From Calamus simplicifolius (lineage: Eukaryota; Streptophyta; Magnoliopsida; Arecales; Arecaceae): a stretch of 64,000 nucleotides of DNA. Under the pieces are notes generated by a model. That model worked only from the letters and a program-made list of their open reading frames with translations. It had not been told where the DNA came from and ran no database searches. The position numbers were made by a program, and so were the translations under genes. The stretch lies in NCBI GenBank assembly GCA_900491605.1, contig UESW01003900.1:341303-405302 (forward strand). Direction: 5' to 3'. Numbering within the stretch: the first letter of the stretch is position 1; the number at the start of each line of letters is the position of its first letter. This document shows, piece after piece, positions 11,376 to 21,210 of this stretch.

Positions 11376-12513
11376 GTGCTAATTGATGACCAGCTCTACA
11401 AGCGGTCCTTCTCTATGCCACTGCTCAGATGCCTCCGCCCATTCGAAGCTGATTACGCCCTTCGGGAGGTGCACGAGGGGATTTGTGGCAACCATCTGGG
11501 AAGCCGATCCCTGTGCCACAAGGTGCTGCGTCAAGGCTACTATTGGCTAACCATGCAAAAGGATGCAGACGACCTTGTCCGAGCTTGCGACCCATGCCAA
11601 AGGCACTCAAGCATTCAGAGGCTCCCTCCGCCAGCCTGGTCCCCATATCCTTCGCTTGGCCCTTCGCCAAGTGGGAAATGGACATTCTCGGCCCATTTCC
11701 ACTCGCCACGGGGCAACGGAAGTTCCTGTTCGTCGCCATAGATTACTTCACCAAATGGATCGAGGCGGAGGCAGTTGCACAAATAACAGAGGCTCGGGCC
11801 AAGGATTTCGTATGGAAGTCCATCATCTGCCGCTTCGGCCTCCTGCACACTATCATCACTGACAATGGTAGGCAATTTGACAATCCGAAGTTTCGTCAGT
11901 TCTGCGAGGAGTACGGGATCCACCACCACCTTACCTCGGTCAGGCATCCACAGGCCAATGGGGCAGCCGAAGTAACCAATCGGACCCTGCTTCAAGGGAT
12001 CAAAGATCGACTCTCCAGAGCCCGAGGCAGGTGGGCAGACGATTGCACTATGTCCTGTGGGCCTACCATACCACCCCGAGAGTACCCACAGGCGAAACCC
12101 TATTCCGAATGGCCTTCGGCACAGAGGCCGTCATCCTCGTGGAGATAGGGCTCCCTTCTCTACGGGTGGAAAGCTACTCGGAAGAAGCCAGCGATGAGCA
12201 GCTCCGCACCAACCTTGACCTGGTAGAGGAGATCAGAGAAAAAGCTTGGATCAGAGTGGCTGCCTATCAGCAAAGAGTGGACCGCTACCACGCCTCCAGA
12301 GTCAAAGGGAAAGCTTTCTTGCCTGGCGACCTCGTTCTCCGGAAAGCATCTGTCTCCAAACCACTGGAGCAAGGAAAGCTGGCCCCAAACTGGGAAGGCC
12401 CTTACCAAGTAGCGGAGATCGTCGGACCTGGGACCTATAAGCTGCAAGATCTAAGCGGAAGATCCATCCCTCGGACGTGGAATTCGGATAATCTCCGCAA
12501 GTATCACCAGTAG
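11376..12513 (+). pseudogene. Tat-1 integrase (frameshifted)
   Basis: Order of features: HHCC zinc finger; DDE core with Asp in MDILGPFP (about 11680), Asp in ITDNGRQFDN (about 11860) and Glu in PQANGAAEVTNR (about 11955); C-terminal GPY module around NWEGPYQVAEIVGPGTYKL; final WNSDNLRKYHQ and stop at 12513. One base is missing near 11625 (GCTCCCTCCGCC against GCTCCCCTTCGCC in the array units) and another frame change lies near 12040. Three overlapping frames are therefore needed. There is no chromodomain. Confidence 0.88.
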
Positions 12514-12638
12514 GGTACGCCCTCTATAGGCTCGCCTTCTTAAATTTTTATCGGTACAATGTTTCATAATTCATGACATAAATCACCACAAATTATATCA
12601 CCGAAAATCGTGAAGAGAAACAGATGTTGCTTACTAAT

Positions 12639-12830
12639 CCTCGGCACGATCGAGTTACCTATTTAAAGCAGGAGAATCTCCGAACCTCGGCAGGGCCGAG
12701 CAACAATTCTCCGAACCTCGGCAGGGCCGAGCAACTATTCTCCGAACCTCGGCAGGGCCGAGCAACTAATCTCCGAACCTCGACTAGGCCGAGCAATAAG
12801 TCTCCGAATCTCGGTTGGGCCTAGTGATGA
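12639..12830. repeat. Tat-1 hairpin array 1 (CTCGGC...GCCGAG)
   Basis: About five units of ~30 bp have the form CTCCGAACCTCGGCAGGGCCGAGCAA. Each contains the stem CTCGGC-AGG-GCCGAG. It lies between the integrase stop and the 3' end of antisense unit A. Confidence 0.85.
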
Positions 12831-13317
12831 ATTCTAAAGCCCCGACAAAAACCGAAGCATGCAAACTTTGATCAAAGCCGAAGGACTCCCGAATAGTCCC
12901 CAGAACATTTGGTCAGTTCGAAAAATGCACACCGTGCAAAACCGTCAACAGACACAAAGTCTACGCCTTTAGCAAATTCCTAAAGGCCTCGGCAGGCCCT
13001 ACACGGCCGCCCGTGAACCCAGACAAAATCGGGGAATCCCCCCTACTGCTAAATTCTCGGATGATATCCCTGTATCTTACCACCCAAGCGCATGTCTCGC
13101 TCCACAAACGAGACCATGACTTAGCGCGTAAGCCCACGGGACCACCCAGGTCCCCCATCGGTTCAAACAGAAGCGAGCGGTTTTACCTTTTTTGTGGGCT
13201 AAACGCTCATCATAGAACAATAAATTGCCAAAAAAGACCTTTTTCTTTATTAATTGTAAGAAAAAGGTATAGAAAAAAAGAGAAAAGTACAGAAAGAAAT
13301 ATGGCCTTTGCAGAGGC

Positions 13318-13620
13318 CTAACGTCTCCCCTCAGGAGCTGCTGGGTCTTCCACACGCCAGGACAGCTCGGCGACTTGTTGGCGGAGGGAAGCAATCTTCC
13401 CCTCCTGTCGGCGTACGACCCAGTGAAGGGCCTCGGTCTCCCTCGTGGAGACGGCGAGGTACTCCTCGACCGCCTTCTCAAGCTGCTCGTGGCTTGCGAA
13501 GGCTGACGCCAAGGCCAGACCATCAACCATGACGGTGGAACGGCTCCCCTCGGAGCCCCCACGATCGTTGTTTGCTACGCCTGATCCATTGGATGATTGC
13601 CCTCTACCCTGAGAAGCCAT
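13318..13620 (-). CDS. Antisense ORF A: small coiled-coil protein of Tat-1
   Basis: A 100-residue protein is read against the gag-pol direction. I chose the ATG at 13620 (MASQGRGQSS) over an upstream in-frame one because it follows a TATA box (13681-13688) at a suitable distance. The N-terminal third is Gly/Ser/Asn-rich. The rest is a heptad-like helix including EEYLAVSTRETEAL and IASLRQQVAEL. Tat-2 encodes a clear relative at 40693-41004 sharing the YLAVS.RE.E pattern, the ASLR...V.E block and the D.AAP tail. That argues for real coding despite different DNA. An AATAAAG signal lies downstream (minus strand, 13245-13251). Antisense ORFs in this position are known in Tat elements (Retand, Grande). 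I cannot assign a function. Confidence 0.7.
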   Translation of the reverse strand: MASQGRGQSSNGSGVANNDRGGSEGSRSTVMVDGLALASAFASHEQLEKAVEEYLAVSTRETEALHWVVRRQEGKIASLRQQVAELSWRVEDPAAPEGRR

Positions 13621-13680
13621 GTCGAGAGCTATCAAGAGGCTAACCAAAGGAATCGTAAACGCTGGCCTCCCTGTCACCCG

Positions 13681-13688
13681 TATTTATA
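13681..13688 (-). promoter_or_regulatory. TATA box of antisense unit A, Tat-1
   Basis: TATAAATA on the minus strand lies 61 bases before the ATG at 13620. The same position in Tat-2 has TTTAAATA (41072-41079), so a TATA-like element is kept in both. Confidence 0.6.
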
Positions 13689-14114
13689 CCCCTTAGGCGA
13701 GCATCTCGATCAGTCGGGTCATAAATATCGACCCATGAGAATCGGCCGTGTGTCGCTGCTTTGACAGGCGCCCACAGGACGCGAGGGGTCGTGCTCCTTC
13801 CCGAGGGAAATCGGTAAACGTCGACGAATTACTCAGGAACCCCCCTCCTCTAGAAACTAGGTTCCTCCCGATCTGCCGGGCCTCTGCGGAGTAAATGCCC
13901 TCGAAACTCCTCCAAATTGCCTTAAATCGGCTGCCCTTTGGAAAGCAAAAAGAAAAAAGAGCGCCAGCAGCCGACGATGGCTCGCTTCCCTCGGAAGTAG
14001 CCAAATCATAAATGTCGGGCGTACCCATGCACCGCCCGTTCCGCTTTGGCGTTCCACGCCAAAATCTCGCAGGAACCAGATATCATGAATCTCGGTTGCG
14101 ACCAAGTCATTCCT

Positions 14115-14385
14115 CCGAGCCACAATTCTCCGAACCTCGGCAGGGCCAAGCCATAAATCTCCGAACCTCGGCTGGGCCGAGTAACTATTCTTCGAACCTC
14201 GGCAGGGCCGAGCCATAAATCTTCGAACCTTGGCTGGGCCGAGTAACTATTCTTCGAACCTCAGCAGGGCCGAGCCATAAATCTCCGAACCATGGCTGGG
14301 CCGAGCAACAATTCTCCGAACCTCGGCAGGGCCGAGCCATAAGTCTCCGAACCTCGGCAGGGCCGAGTAATAAATCTCTGAGTTT
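14115..14385. repeat. Tat-1 hairpin array 2
   Basis: About nine units of ~30 bp alternate CTCGGCAGGGCCGAG with CTCGGCTGGGCCGAG or CTTGGCTGGGCCGAG, each preceded by TCTCCGAAC or TCTTCGAAC. It lies between the promoter of unit A and the 3' end of unit B. Confidence 0.85.
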
Positions 14386-14585
14386 CGGCCAAAGTTAAGG
14401 AATATGTTCCACTACCGAACAATCTCCAGGGTTATGTCTGAATTCAGGCAGCATATGAGCCCCGACTAGGTCGGATAGCGCGGAACCCTCGGCCAAGAAC
14501 GAATGATATCCCTGCACCTCGTTCCATCGCCAACAACAACGCTCGGCACAAAAGAAACAGAAACTAAGAGAAAGAACAAAACTTT

Positions 14586-15437
14586 CTTTATTACCATCGA
14601 AACCAATTACAACCGCCTGAGAGGCATTACAAGTGCATTGAAATGCATAAAATAAAAATGGGTACATAACTCGTGCAAACTGATCCAAAGCAGCTTCAGG
14701 CGACTAATGATGCTTCGGCATCCGGTCCAACAAAACCAGGCAAGCCACGAACCAGTCAGCTCGAGCCAATAATGAGTGGACGACATGGCCCAACCGTTGC
14801 GACCAGCTTCGGTTAATAATGATATCTCGACGACCCAACCGAGATATCAGAGAAATCAAAAAGGGTGGACGGGTTTTTGCCCCAAACCACCCAACTGAAG
14901 GGCCCTTCGATGAGTAGGAAGGAAGCTCGCAGACCCTGATACCAGGGCACTCCCCCAAATCTAGTGTGTATAGCTAGCCATTGCCCAAGTCGAAAGGCAA
15001 TGTACCGGCAAGCGACACACCATCACCCGCTCACGTGGCAAAAGATTCCCTGGGCGGATGAGCCCGGGGATCCGAGCCAGGGGAGGAGGAGAAGTTCACA
15101 CAAGCCATGGGGAGCACGCGTGGACTTCTTACCCTACATCCCGAAGGGTGAACCGCAAAGGTCACACAGGAAGCGTATATGTGCGCTCTCCATGCAATCT
15201 CTGCGGACCTACTGTGTGCTCTCCATACGATCTTCGAAGCTCCTTTCTTGAGGGCAAGCCACCCCACAGCGGCTCCTTCATCACCCCAGCTGTCCGGAGG
15301 ACAGCGATGACTTGCAGGAGGAAAGCCCGGTCCTCCCGCTCTAAGCCTCAAAGAAACAGGCGTTGTGTGCACCTCCGCAGTTTACAGAAAAGAAAACTTT
15401 GGGATAGCCCAACACAGCCCTCTTTTCCCTTTTTATA
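14586..15437 (-). other. Antisense unit B of Tat-1: TATA and poly(A) signal, no conserved ORF
   Basis: On the minus strand a strong TATA box (GCCTATAAAAAGGG; core 15430-15437) is followed ~840 bases later by AATAAAG (14586-14592). Tat-2 has the same pair (42880-42887 and 42115-42121) with recognisably homologous sequence between them. One shared element is a duplicated ATGGAGAGC(A/G)CACA motif. Frames are not conserved between copies because of small indels, so I infer a non-coding transcript or a decayed gene. Initiation and termination are predicted only from motifs. Confidence 0.45.
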
Positions 15438-15934
15438 GGCAAAGATGGACCGGGAATAGCTATCAGAGTGGAAAGCCCCGAGATTCGAAACGCCAAGCCC
15501 ACGCCACCACGTGATCTCCTGAAATGAAAACAGCACCCCACAATGCGCGCCAAGCGCGTCTCTCGAGCCATGACGCATACCAAAAGATTGCCTCTGATCC
15601 CAGATCATGAGCTTTAAATGCAGAAAATCGTCCACCGATCTGGCAGATACCGACGGATCCGAGGGATCGCCCTGCAAAAATGAAAAGATAAACACAGCAC
15701 TGGTTCATTGGAAAGTGCTGAGCGACCTTTTGCTGGCCGCAGAGCCGTACCACCCACTTCGGTGAAACAAAAATCGGCCCGCCTTGGAAAGAACAAAACG
15801 CTAACAGGGGTAATAAATGGATGCAAAGGCCAAACCCACTCTTTACCAGAAAGAATAAAGGGGTGACAGCGAAGGTTCAACAAACCCCCCCTCTCTTTTG
15901 TCGAAGGCACGACCACAGTCTAGCCACTAGCAAG

Positions 15935-16110
15935 GTAAATTCCCTCGACCCTAGCCGAGCTACTTTATCCCTCGGCCCTAACCGAGCTACACCATCCCTC
16001 GGCCCTAGCCGAGCTACTTTGTCCCTCGGCCCCAACCGAGCTATTTCATTCTTCGGACTTAGTCGAACCACTGAGTCATTCGGCCTAAGCCGAATTGAAT
16101 CGTCTCTCAA
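15935..16110. repeat. Tat-1 hairpin array 3
   Basis: Units of ~27 bp such as CTCGGCCCTAACCGAGCTA recur. One unit has the stem TTCGGC-CTAA-GCCGAA (about 16078-16094), changed on both arms relative to CTCGGC/GCCGAG. The array lies between the promoter of unit B and the 3' end of unit C. Confidence 0.8.
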
Positions 16111-16316
16111 CCTCCCTTTGTACCAGGCTATGTAGTCCCTCGACTCTTTCGTCGGGGCAATCCCTATGCCTTGGCCTTGACTAGGATGCTCTTTCAAAAC
16201 TCGAGACAGGAAAACATCCATGAAAGACAAACAAAATGAAAAACGGTTGATCCGTTTATTGATTTCCAGTCAAACTACAAAACAAAAAAGAAAAACACAC
16301 ATAGCCTCCCAAAGGA

Positions 16317-19300
16317 TCAAGACTTGGGATCAGGCCCAGCATCTCCTGCGACGGCGCCAGCGGGGGCATCGCTTGGACCCCCCTTCTCGAGGTGTCTTGC
16401 CGGGATACCTCGGCGGCAACGTCTACTCCTAGAACAGCTTCGAGATCGATGTCAGAAATCTCTCCATATTCATCTTCCTCGACCCCCGGAGTGCATGCCT
16501 CATAATACTTGGCCTCCAAACAGGACAAGTCCAGGTCAGGGTAAGTCTGGGCGATCTTAGCCCGCGCCTCCTCTTCGCCGAGCTGGAATGCATCGGCGCA
16601 GGCCGCCCTGCGTTCATCGGCAAACTCGGTAGAGTTCTTGTACTCCTCCACCGCTGAAGAGACCCGCGCATTTGCCTCGGCTAATTGTTTCTCCAATTCG
16701 GAGATCCTTTGGTGCCTTGAGGCCGCCTCCTCTCCGAATGCCGCTAACCGCCCCTGAAACTCCTGGTTCACCCTGTTCAACTGCAGATAAAAAGCCAAGT
16801 AAAGCGAAAGTCGAAAGACCAAAATGGGTAAAACAAATAGCGCCCTACCTGCTCCTCCCGCCGTGCTAGCTCTCCCTCCAGCACTTGGACCCTATTGAGA
16901 ACCCTAGACCTGGACGATTGGTTTTGGCGAAGGCTCTCTTTTAGCTCATCCACCCGGGACTGGGTTTCTCCAATTTCTTGACGGGCGTAGTCGAGCTTGT
17001 CAGAAAGTCAGGCAGCTCGTTCGTCTGACCATTTTAGCCGATCCTTTGTGTTGGTGAGCTCTTTATTTAGGCGTGTGAGGTGGTCCTGCTGCCGCCGGCA
17101 CTTATGCTCTTCATCCTCGAGCCTCTTGCTCCAGTTGACCTTATCCTCGGCATGGCTGGCTTTCAACTGATCCCACCTTTTATCAAAAAACTGTTGTATG
17201 GATTTGACCTTGCTCTTGTGCTCCTCCTTGGCCTGAGAAAGCTCCAGACTAGCCTTCTCGGACTGCTCGCGGAAGCCTTGGAGCTCACTGACCTGTGTAG
17301 CGAGTTGAGAGGCTCTCTCCCTCTCAACTGCCAGAATCCTGCGAGCCTCATCGAGCTCCCTCTGACAGGCCACCAAGGCTCGGGAAAGTTTATTTGAAGA
17401 ATCCACCCTCTCCTTGAGGTGATCGACCTCCTGGCGGGCTCGAGCCCAGGCCCCAACAAACAGATGCAAGAGCCATTTCAGCGCCCTCATGATCAGGGCG
17501 TTCTGCAAAGAAAGAAGATTGCATACATAAAGAATGCAGTCGAACTAGCTGACTAAAGACCCTACATCAGTGCGATTACTTATCCGAGATGCATAATCTG
17601 TAGCAATCCTCCTGAGAGTAAGATCGTCAATCTCGGGAAGAAGAAAAGCCTCATCCGGCGCCCCAGTGGATCTAAAGGCCATCTCAACAAGGTCCTCTGG
17701 ATAACTCCCTTCCGTCGAGGAACTCTCTCCCCCTTGGAACGCGGACCGCATCAGAGCGAAGAACTTGGCACTCACCTTCGGGTCGCGTAAGTGAAAGTCT
17801 GCGCTCAGGGAGCCAACCTGGGCACCTATGACCCATGAGCCCCTCGGTAGGCCGGTTTCCACCACCAGAGCCCTCGTTTGAGAAGCCTCAGGCACTGTGA
17901 CTCCGGCGAGGGGAGCCTCGGCCCGAACATCCCCTTCGCTCGACGGCTCCCCTCCTCCTTCTTCCCCTCCTCTTCCTCCTCTTTTGTTTCTACCTCCTCG
18001 GAAATCCCCCTACCCATAACAGACTCTTTAGGAACTTCGCCTCCCCCCAGAGCCTCCTGTGCCTCGGCGGAAGGCCCTTTACCAGAAAGCCCCCGCGAGT
18101 TTCGATCGCTGGTTCGGCAGGTTCGTCCATCTCCTCGTCGCCTGCTGGCTCTCCTACCAGCAGCCCAGGCCGAACCTTAGCAGCCATGACCACTTCCCCT
18201 GCCTCGATGGAAGCGAAGGTCGCTCCCACCTCCGCCTGTAACCTCTCCAAACCACTGGCCTCCAATGAGGGAGACTGAACCGCCCCGCCTACGGGGCCCC
18301 CAAGCCAACCGGCGTCTCTCCCTCGCCATCGTCGGACAGAACGACGACGGGCGGGGAGGAAATTCCAGCAGCCTCCTCTGAAATCCCTGCGACATCCCGA
18401 CTTTCACCGCCGGACAGACCCTCCTCCGTCGCCGAAAGATCATGCGCCGCCGGAACCTCGATGCCTCCGGTCCGCGGCGACGAGGAGCGCCGATCATCGC
18501 CGTCTCTCCTGATCCCCCTAGGGTGGGAGCCAGAGGGGCGAAGCCTCTTCTCGGCCCGATGCTTGCTGCTGGAGCCGGATCTCCTACAACGCTTTCCCAG
18601 CTCCTCCCTCATCTGGTCTGCGAGCGCCGACTTTTCGGCTACAGGAGCAATGTGATTCGCCCATTAGCTCGTACAAAAATCGAAGGAGTCACATTAAGCT
18701 ATCGGCTACGAAGTGAAACTCACCGCGAGGATCGACGGGACTCAGGCCGGCCGCGAAGAGAGCGTCCTTCGATAGGACACTAGCCGGAAGCGCCCGACCG
18801 CCGCGCAATACGATCAGATCCCTTTTCTCCGACTCGGTTAACTTTGAGTGCGCTTCCGGATCCTTTACGTATTGCCCCCATACCCGAGGGAAATCCGAGC
18901 CGATATTCCTCGTGACGATGAATCGCGACTTCCACTCCTTTATCGACGACGGGTTATCGGAGATCATCTTGAAGGACCTCTGGGGACCGATGTAGAGCTA
19001 CTCTGAGGCCTTCCCGGAGACCAGATTGAAGCATACCCTGAACATCGGAAGGGTCGCAGTCACTCCAACACGGTTGCACAATGAGATGAACCTGATGAGG
19101 TTGCGCCAACTGTTGGGGGCCACCATTGTAAAGCATATATTGTAGAACTTTATCACCTCTCGCACCAGCGGATGAAGAGGAAACCTAAGGCCCGCCCTCA
19201 AACTTTCCTCGTAGCAGAAGGCTCCGTCTTCCAATCCGGATGTTACCCTATCCTCAGCCGTTGGGAGCAGCAAGGTAACATCCTGGGGGATCTTGTACAG

Positions 19301-19363
19301 ACGGCGTATCCGCTCTAGGTCCGCCAAGGTCACCTCTGAAGCCTGATCACTCGGACTCACCAT
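16317..19363 (-). pseudogene. Antisense gene C of Tat-1: Transposase_28-like, spliced, coiled coil
   Basis: Read from ATG 19363 downward. The N-terminal ~130 residues match the 'putative gypsy type transposon' family (Pfam Transposase_28), with the pattern LRAGLRFPLHPLVREV then MVAPNSWRNLIRF. Exon 1 ends at a GTGAGT donor (18724/18723) and exon 2 starts after CTGTAG at 18638, an 85-nt intron. Tat-2 has an intron at the same place. Later parts are a charged linker and long coiled coils (about 17508-17010 and 16780-16450). A third intron lies at about 16782-16846. A TAG near 19000 replaces the Trp of Tat-2, the second-intron donor reads AT, and other frameshifts follow. The true C-terminal frame ends at 16317-16319, followed by AATAAA at 16255-16260. 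Function is unknown. Confidence 0.7.
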
Positions 19364-19747
19364 GTCTTCAATCGCAAGAGACGCTGAGCAACAGATTGCG
19401 GTGAAAATAGAAAGACGAAGCTCTCTAAGGGAAAGCGTGAGAGCGCTACAAATAGGGAGGGTGCCGCCTCGACTCCGTTTTTCCCAAGGAAAACCGCCTC
19501 AGGGTGAAGACGAGGCGTAACATCTGGAACCGCCACTACGGGCGCCGTGAAAATCGAGATCTCCTACGTGGTGCCTTCCCAGATGTTGCCTTCGCCCCTA
19601 AGGAATGACGGATCCACCTTGAAAAGGCAAAATGGCCCCACCGCATTAATTAGGGTATCATTGCGTGGGCTGTCAAACATACGTCCCCCCGTTCGGATCG
19701 CACCACCTAAGTCTATACTCCCTACGCCCAAACCTACACTTCGAACT

Positions 19748-19760
19748 AGGGAGTGGGGGG
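19748..19760 (+). other. Polypurine tract of Tat-1
   Basis: AGGGAGTGGGGGG lies four bases before the 3' LTR and would prime plus-strand DNA. The equivalent in Tat-2 is 57477-57489. Confidence 0.65.
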
Positions 19761-19764
19761 CATG

Positions 19765-20635
19765 TGTTAAGGGATAAAATCGTCATTGCGTTGATAACCG
19801 TGCGAAGGGGCTAAGATCAGCCCCATCCCCTCGCCCGCTACATTACGCGCCCGAGGAACGAGCTAACTAATATGCTCCAACGGGCCAAGCAACCCATAGC
19901 TCGACTCCATCGAGCTGCCCATAGCTCGACTTTCCCCGAGCTTCCCATAGCTCGGCTTCCCCCGAGCTACCCATAACTCGGTTCCCCCGAGCTTCCCGTA
20001 GCTCGGCTCCCCCGAGCAATTCATGGCCCGACACATACCTCCGTGGAACCCGACGCGGGAGAGCCCAGGCCTAGCGTAACAAAATCCCAAACAAAGAATC
20101 ATATCGAGGAGTGGCCTAGGATCTACAATAACGGCCTAGGACCTACGCACTCATCAGATCTCAGGCCATCAGAGAGCCCTCCCAGCCGTCGATCCTCCAA
20201 CGAACAAGATACGGATCCCACCGGCCTTACAACAACCTGATTCGAGTCGTCTCCGTATCCTAACAACCTTCGAACCTTCCAGAAGACGCTCAAGATCCAA
20301 GCGATTGCCTATAAATATGACGCTCCCAGATTCTCTCAGGTATGCGCGGATACCCCTTGGCTTACCGGCTTACCCTCACTCTCTCACTTCTTCACTGCTC
20401 ATCGACGCTCCCCCAGAACCCTCGGTTGGCCACCCCTGAAGGGACTCCTCAGAGAGATTCTTCTTCTCATTTCTGTTGATCGTCGATCCCCACTGCTTGA
20501 GCGTTGAAGGGTTTTTCGCAAAGAGTCACCTCCAACGCCTCTCGCGTGAGGACTTCTGTGCAGGTCCATCTAAAAGGAAGTCCAGATCAGGAGGTCGATC
20601 GCGCCCGAATCGAAGGACAGATCCCGGCGGCAATA
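19765..20635 (+). mobile_element. 3' LTR of Tat-1
   Basis: It starts TGTTAAGGGATAAAATC and aligns along its length with the Tat-2 LTRs. Shared landmarks include the hairpin array, TATAAATA (20310-20317), the TTGCGAAAAACC-like block and the end ...GGCGGCAATA, where others end CAACA. The internal array at about 19890-20030 has stems such as AGCTCGA...TCGAGCT and AGCTCGG...CCGAGCT. No target duplication can be tested because the left end of the element is lost. Confidence 0.85.
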
Positions 20636-21210
20636 AATATAATTTAAAATGAAGTTTAGAGCATGGATCATATTCGGACAGTAACTTTTAAAACTTCATG
20701 ATTAACTGTTTTATAAAACAAATTTATGCATCATGATGATTGGCTACATACACATGATTGCATATGCATTAAAAATATTTTTAATTTTTTTACATCATAC
20801 GTATGATCACGTGATTAGCCATCACGTGCGCACCGTATTCTTACACCGTGCACGATGGACAGAGTTGGCACCAAAATGGCCCTTCGGAACTCGAGATCCT
20901 GACATCTGGGGCTCCGTGGGCATTGGATTTATATTTTTAAGGAATAAGGACTCAAAAGTGACCTGTATGAGAAAGAAACTATTGAGAGGAAGTGCAAATG
21001 AGACTTATATTATATTTTAACAGGAGAGTAGCTAACATCAACCTACGTGATTTCATACAGCATTTACATTTATATTTTGGGATGAAGTCCCAATGAAAAA
21101 AGGTACTAAAAAAAAAAAGCATCACACAAAGTCATGGTACCAAGACCAGAACAAGACCAATTCCAAGAATGATCAAAATAAGGTTTTTAGCCAAAATATA
21201 AAAGCTTACA
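20636..21210. other. Host spacer and 3' flank of the PsbP-domain gene
   Basis: AT-rich sequence with no gene or repeat I can support. The 3' UTR of the minus-strand gene must lie here, but I see no clear poly(A) signal. Confidence 0.5.

Larger units (their letters stand above)
1533..11793 (+). repeat. Tandem array of a 4.28-kb copia/gypsy chimeric unit
   Basis: The same sequence recurs at 4280-base spacing; GAGGCACTACCGGTCTGTG, for example, starts at about 1535, 5813 and 10093. Unit boundaries fall where gypsy integrase sequence ending AACAGAGGC meets copia sequence starting GTAGGATCATTG. That gives units 1533-3235 (left part missing), 3236-7516 and 7517-11793. In the last unit AACAGAGGC instead continues into normal gypsy integrase. 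Units differ by only a few tens of substitutions and small indels by eye. Every unit has the identical copia-to-gypsy junction (2816/2817, 7097/7098, 11375/11376), so the chimera formed once and was then multiplied. Confidence 0.9.
11376..20635 (+). mobile_element. Tat-1: 3' half of a Tat-lineage Ty3/gypsy element
   Basis: From the copia junction at 11375/11376 the sequence is gypsy: integrase to 12513, hairpin arrays, three antisense units, a purine tract and a 3' LTR. The order matches Tat-2 (33394-58372) segment for segment. The 5' LTR, gag, protease, RT and RNase H are missing, lost at the copia junction. The lineage call (Tat/Ogre/Retand) rests on integrase without a chromodomain, the large 3' region with antisense genes, and the dual RNase H of the sister Tat-2. 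Confidence 0.85.

Noticed and set aside
13693..14216. Minus-strand ORFs between unit A and array 2
   Set aside because: They lie upstream of the TATA box of unit A, include array sequence and have no counterpart frame in Tat-2.
15031..15372. Possible protein in antisense unit B
   Set aside because: The corresponding region of Tat-2 (42294-42677) aligns at DNA level but indels change the frame, so no common protein exists.
15877..16230. Minus-strand ORF with repeated ARLGPRDKV
   Set aside because: This is a translation of hairpin array 3, not a repeat protein.
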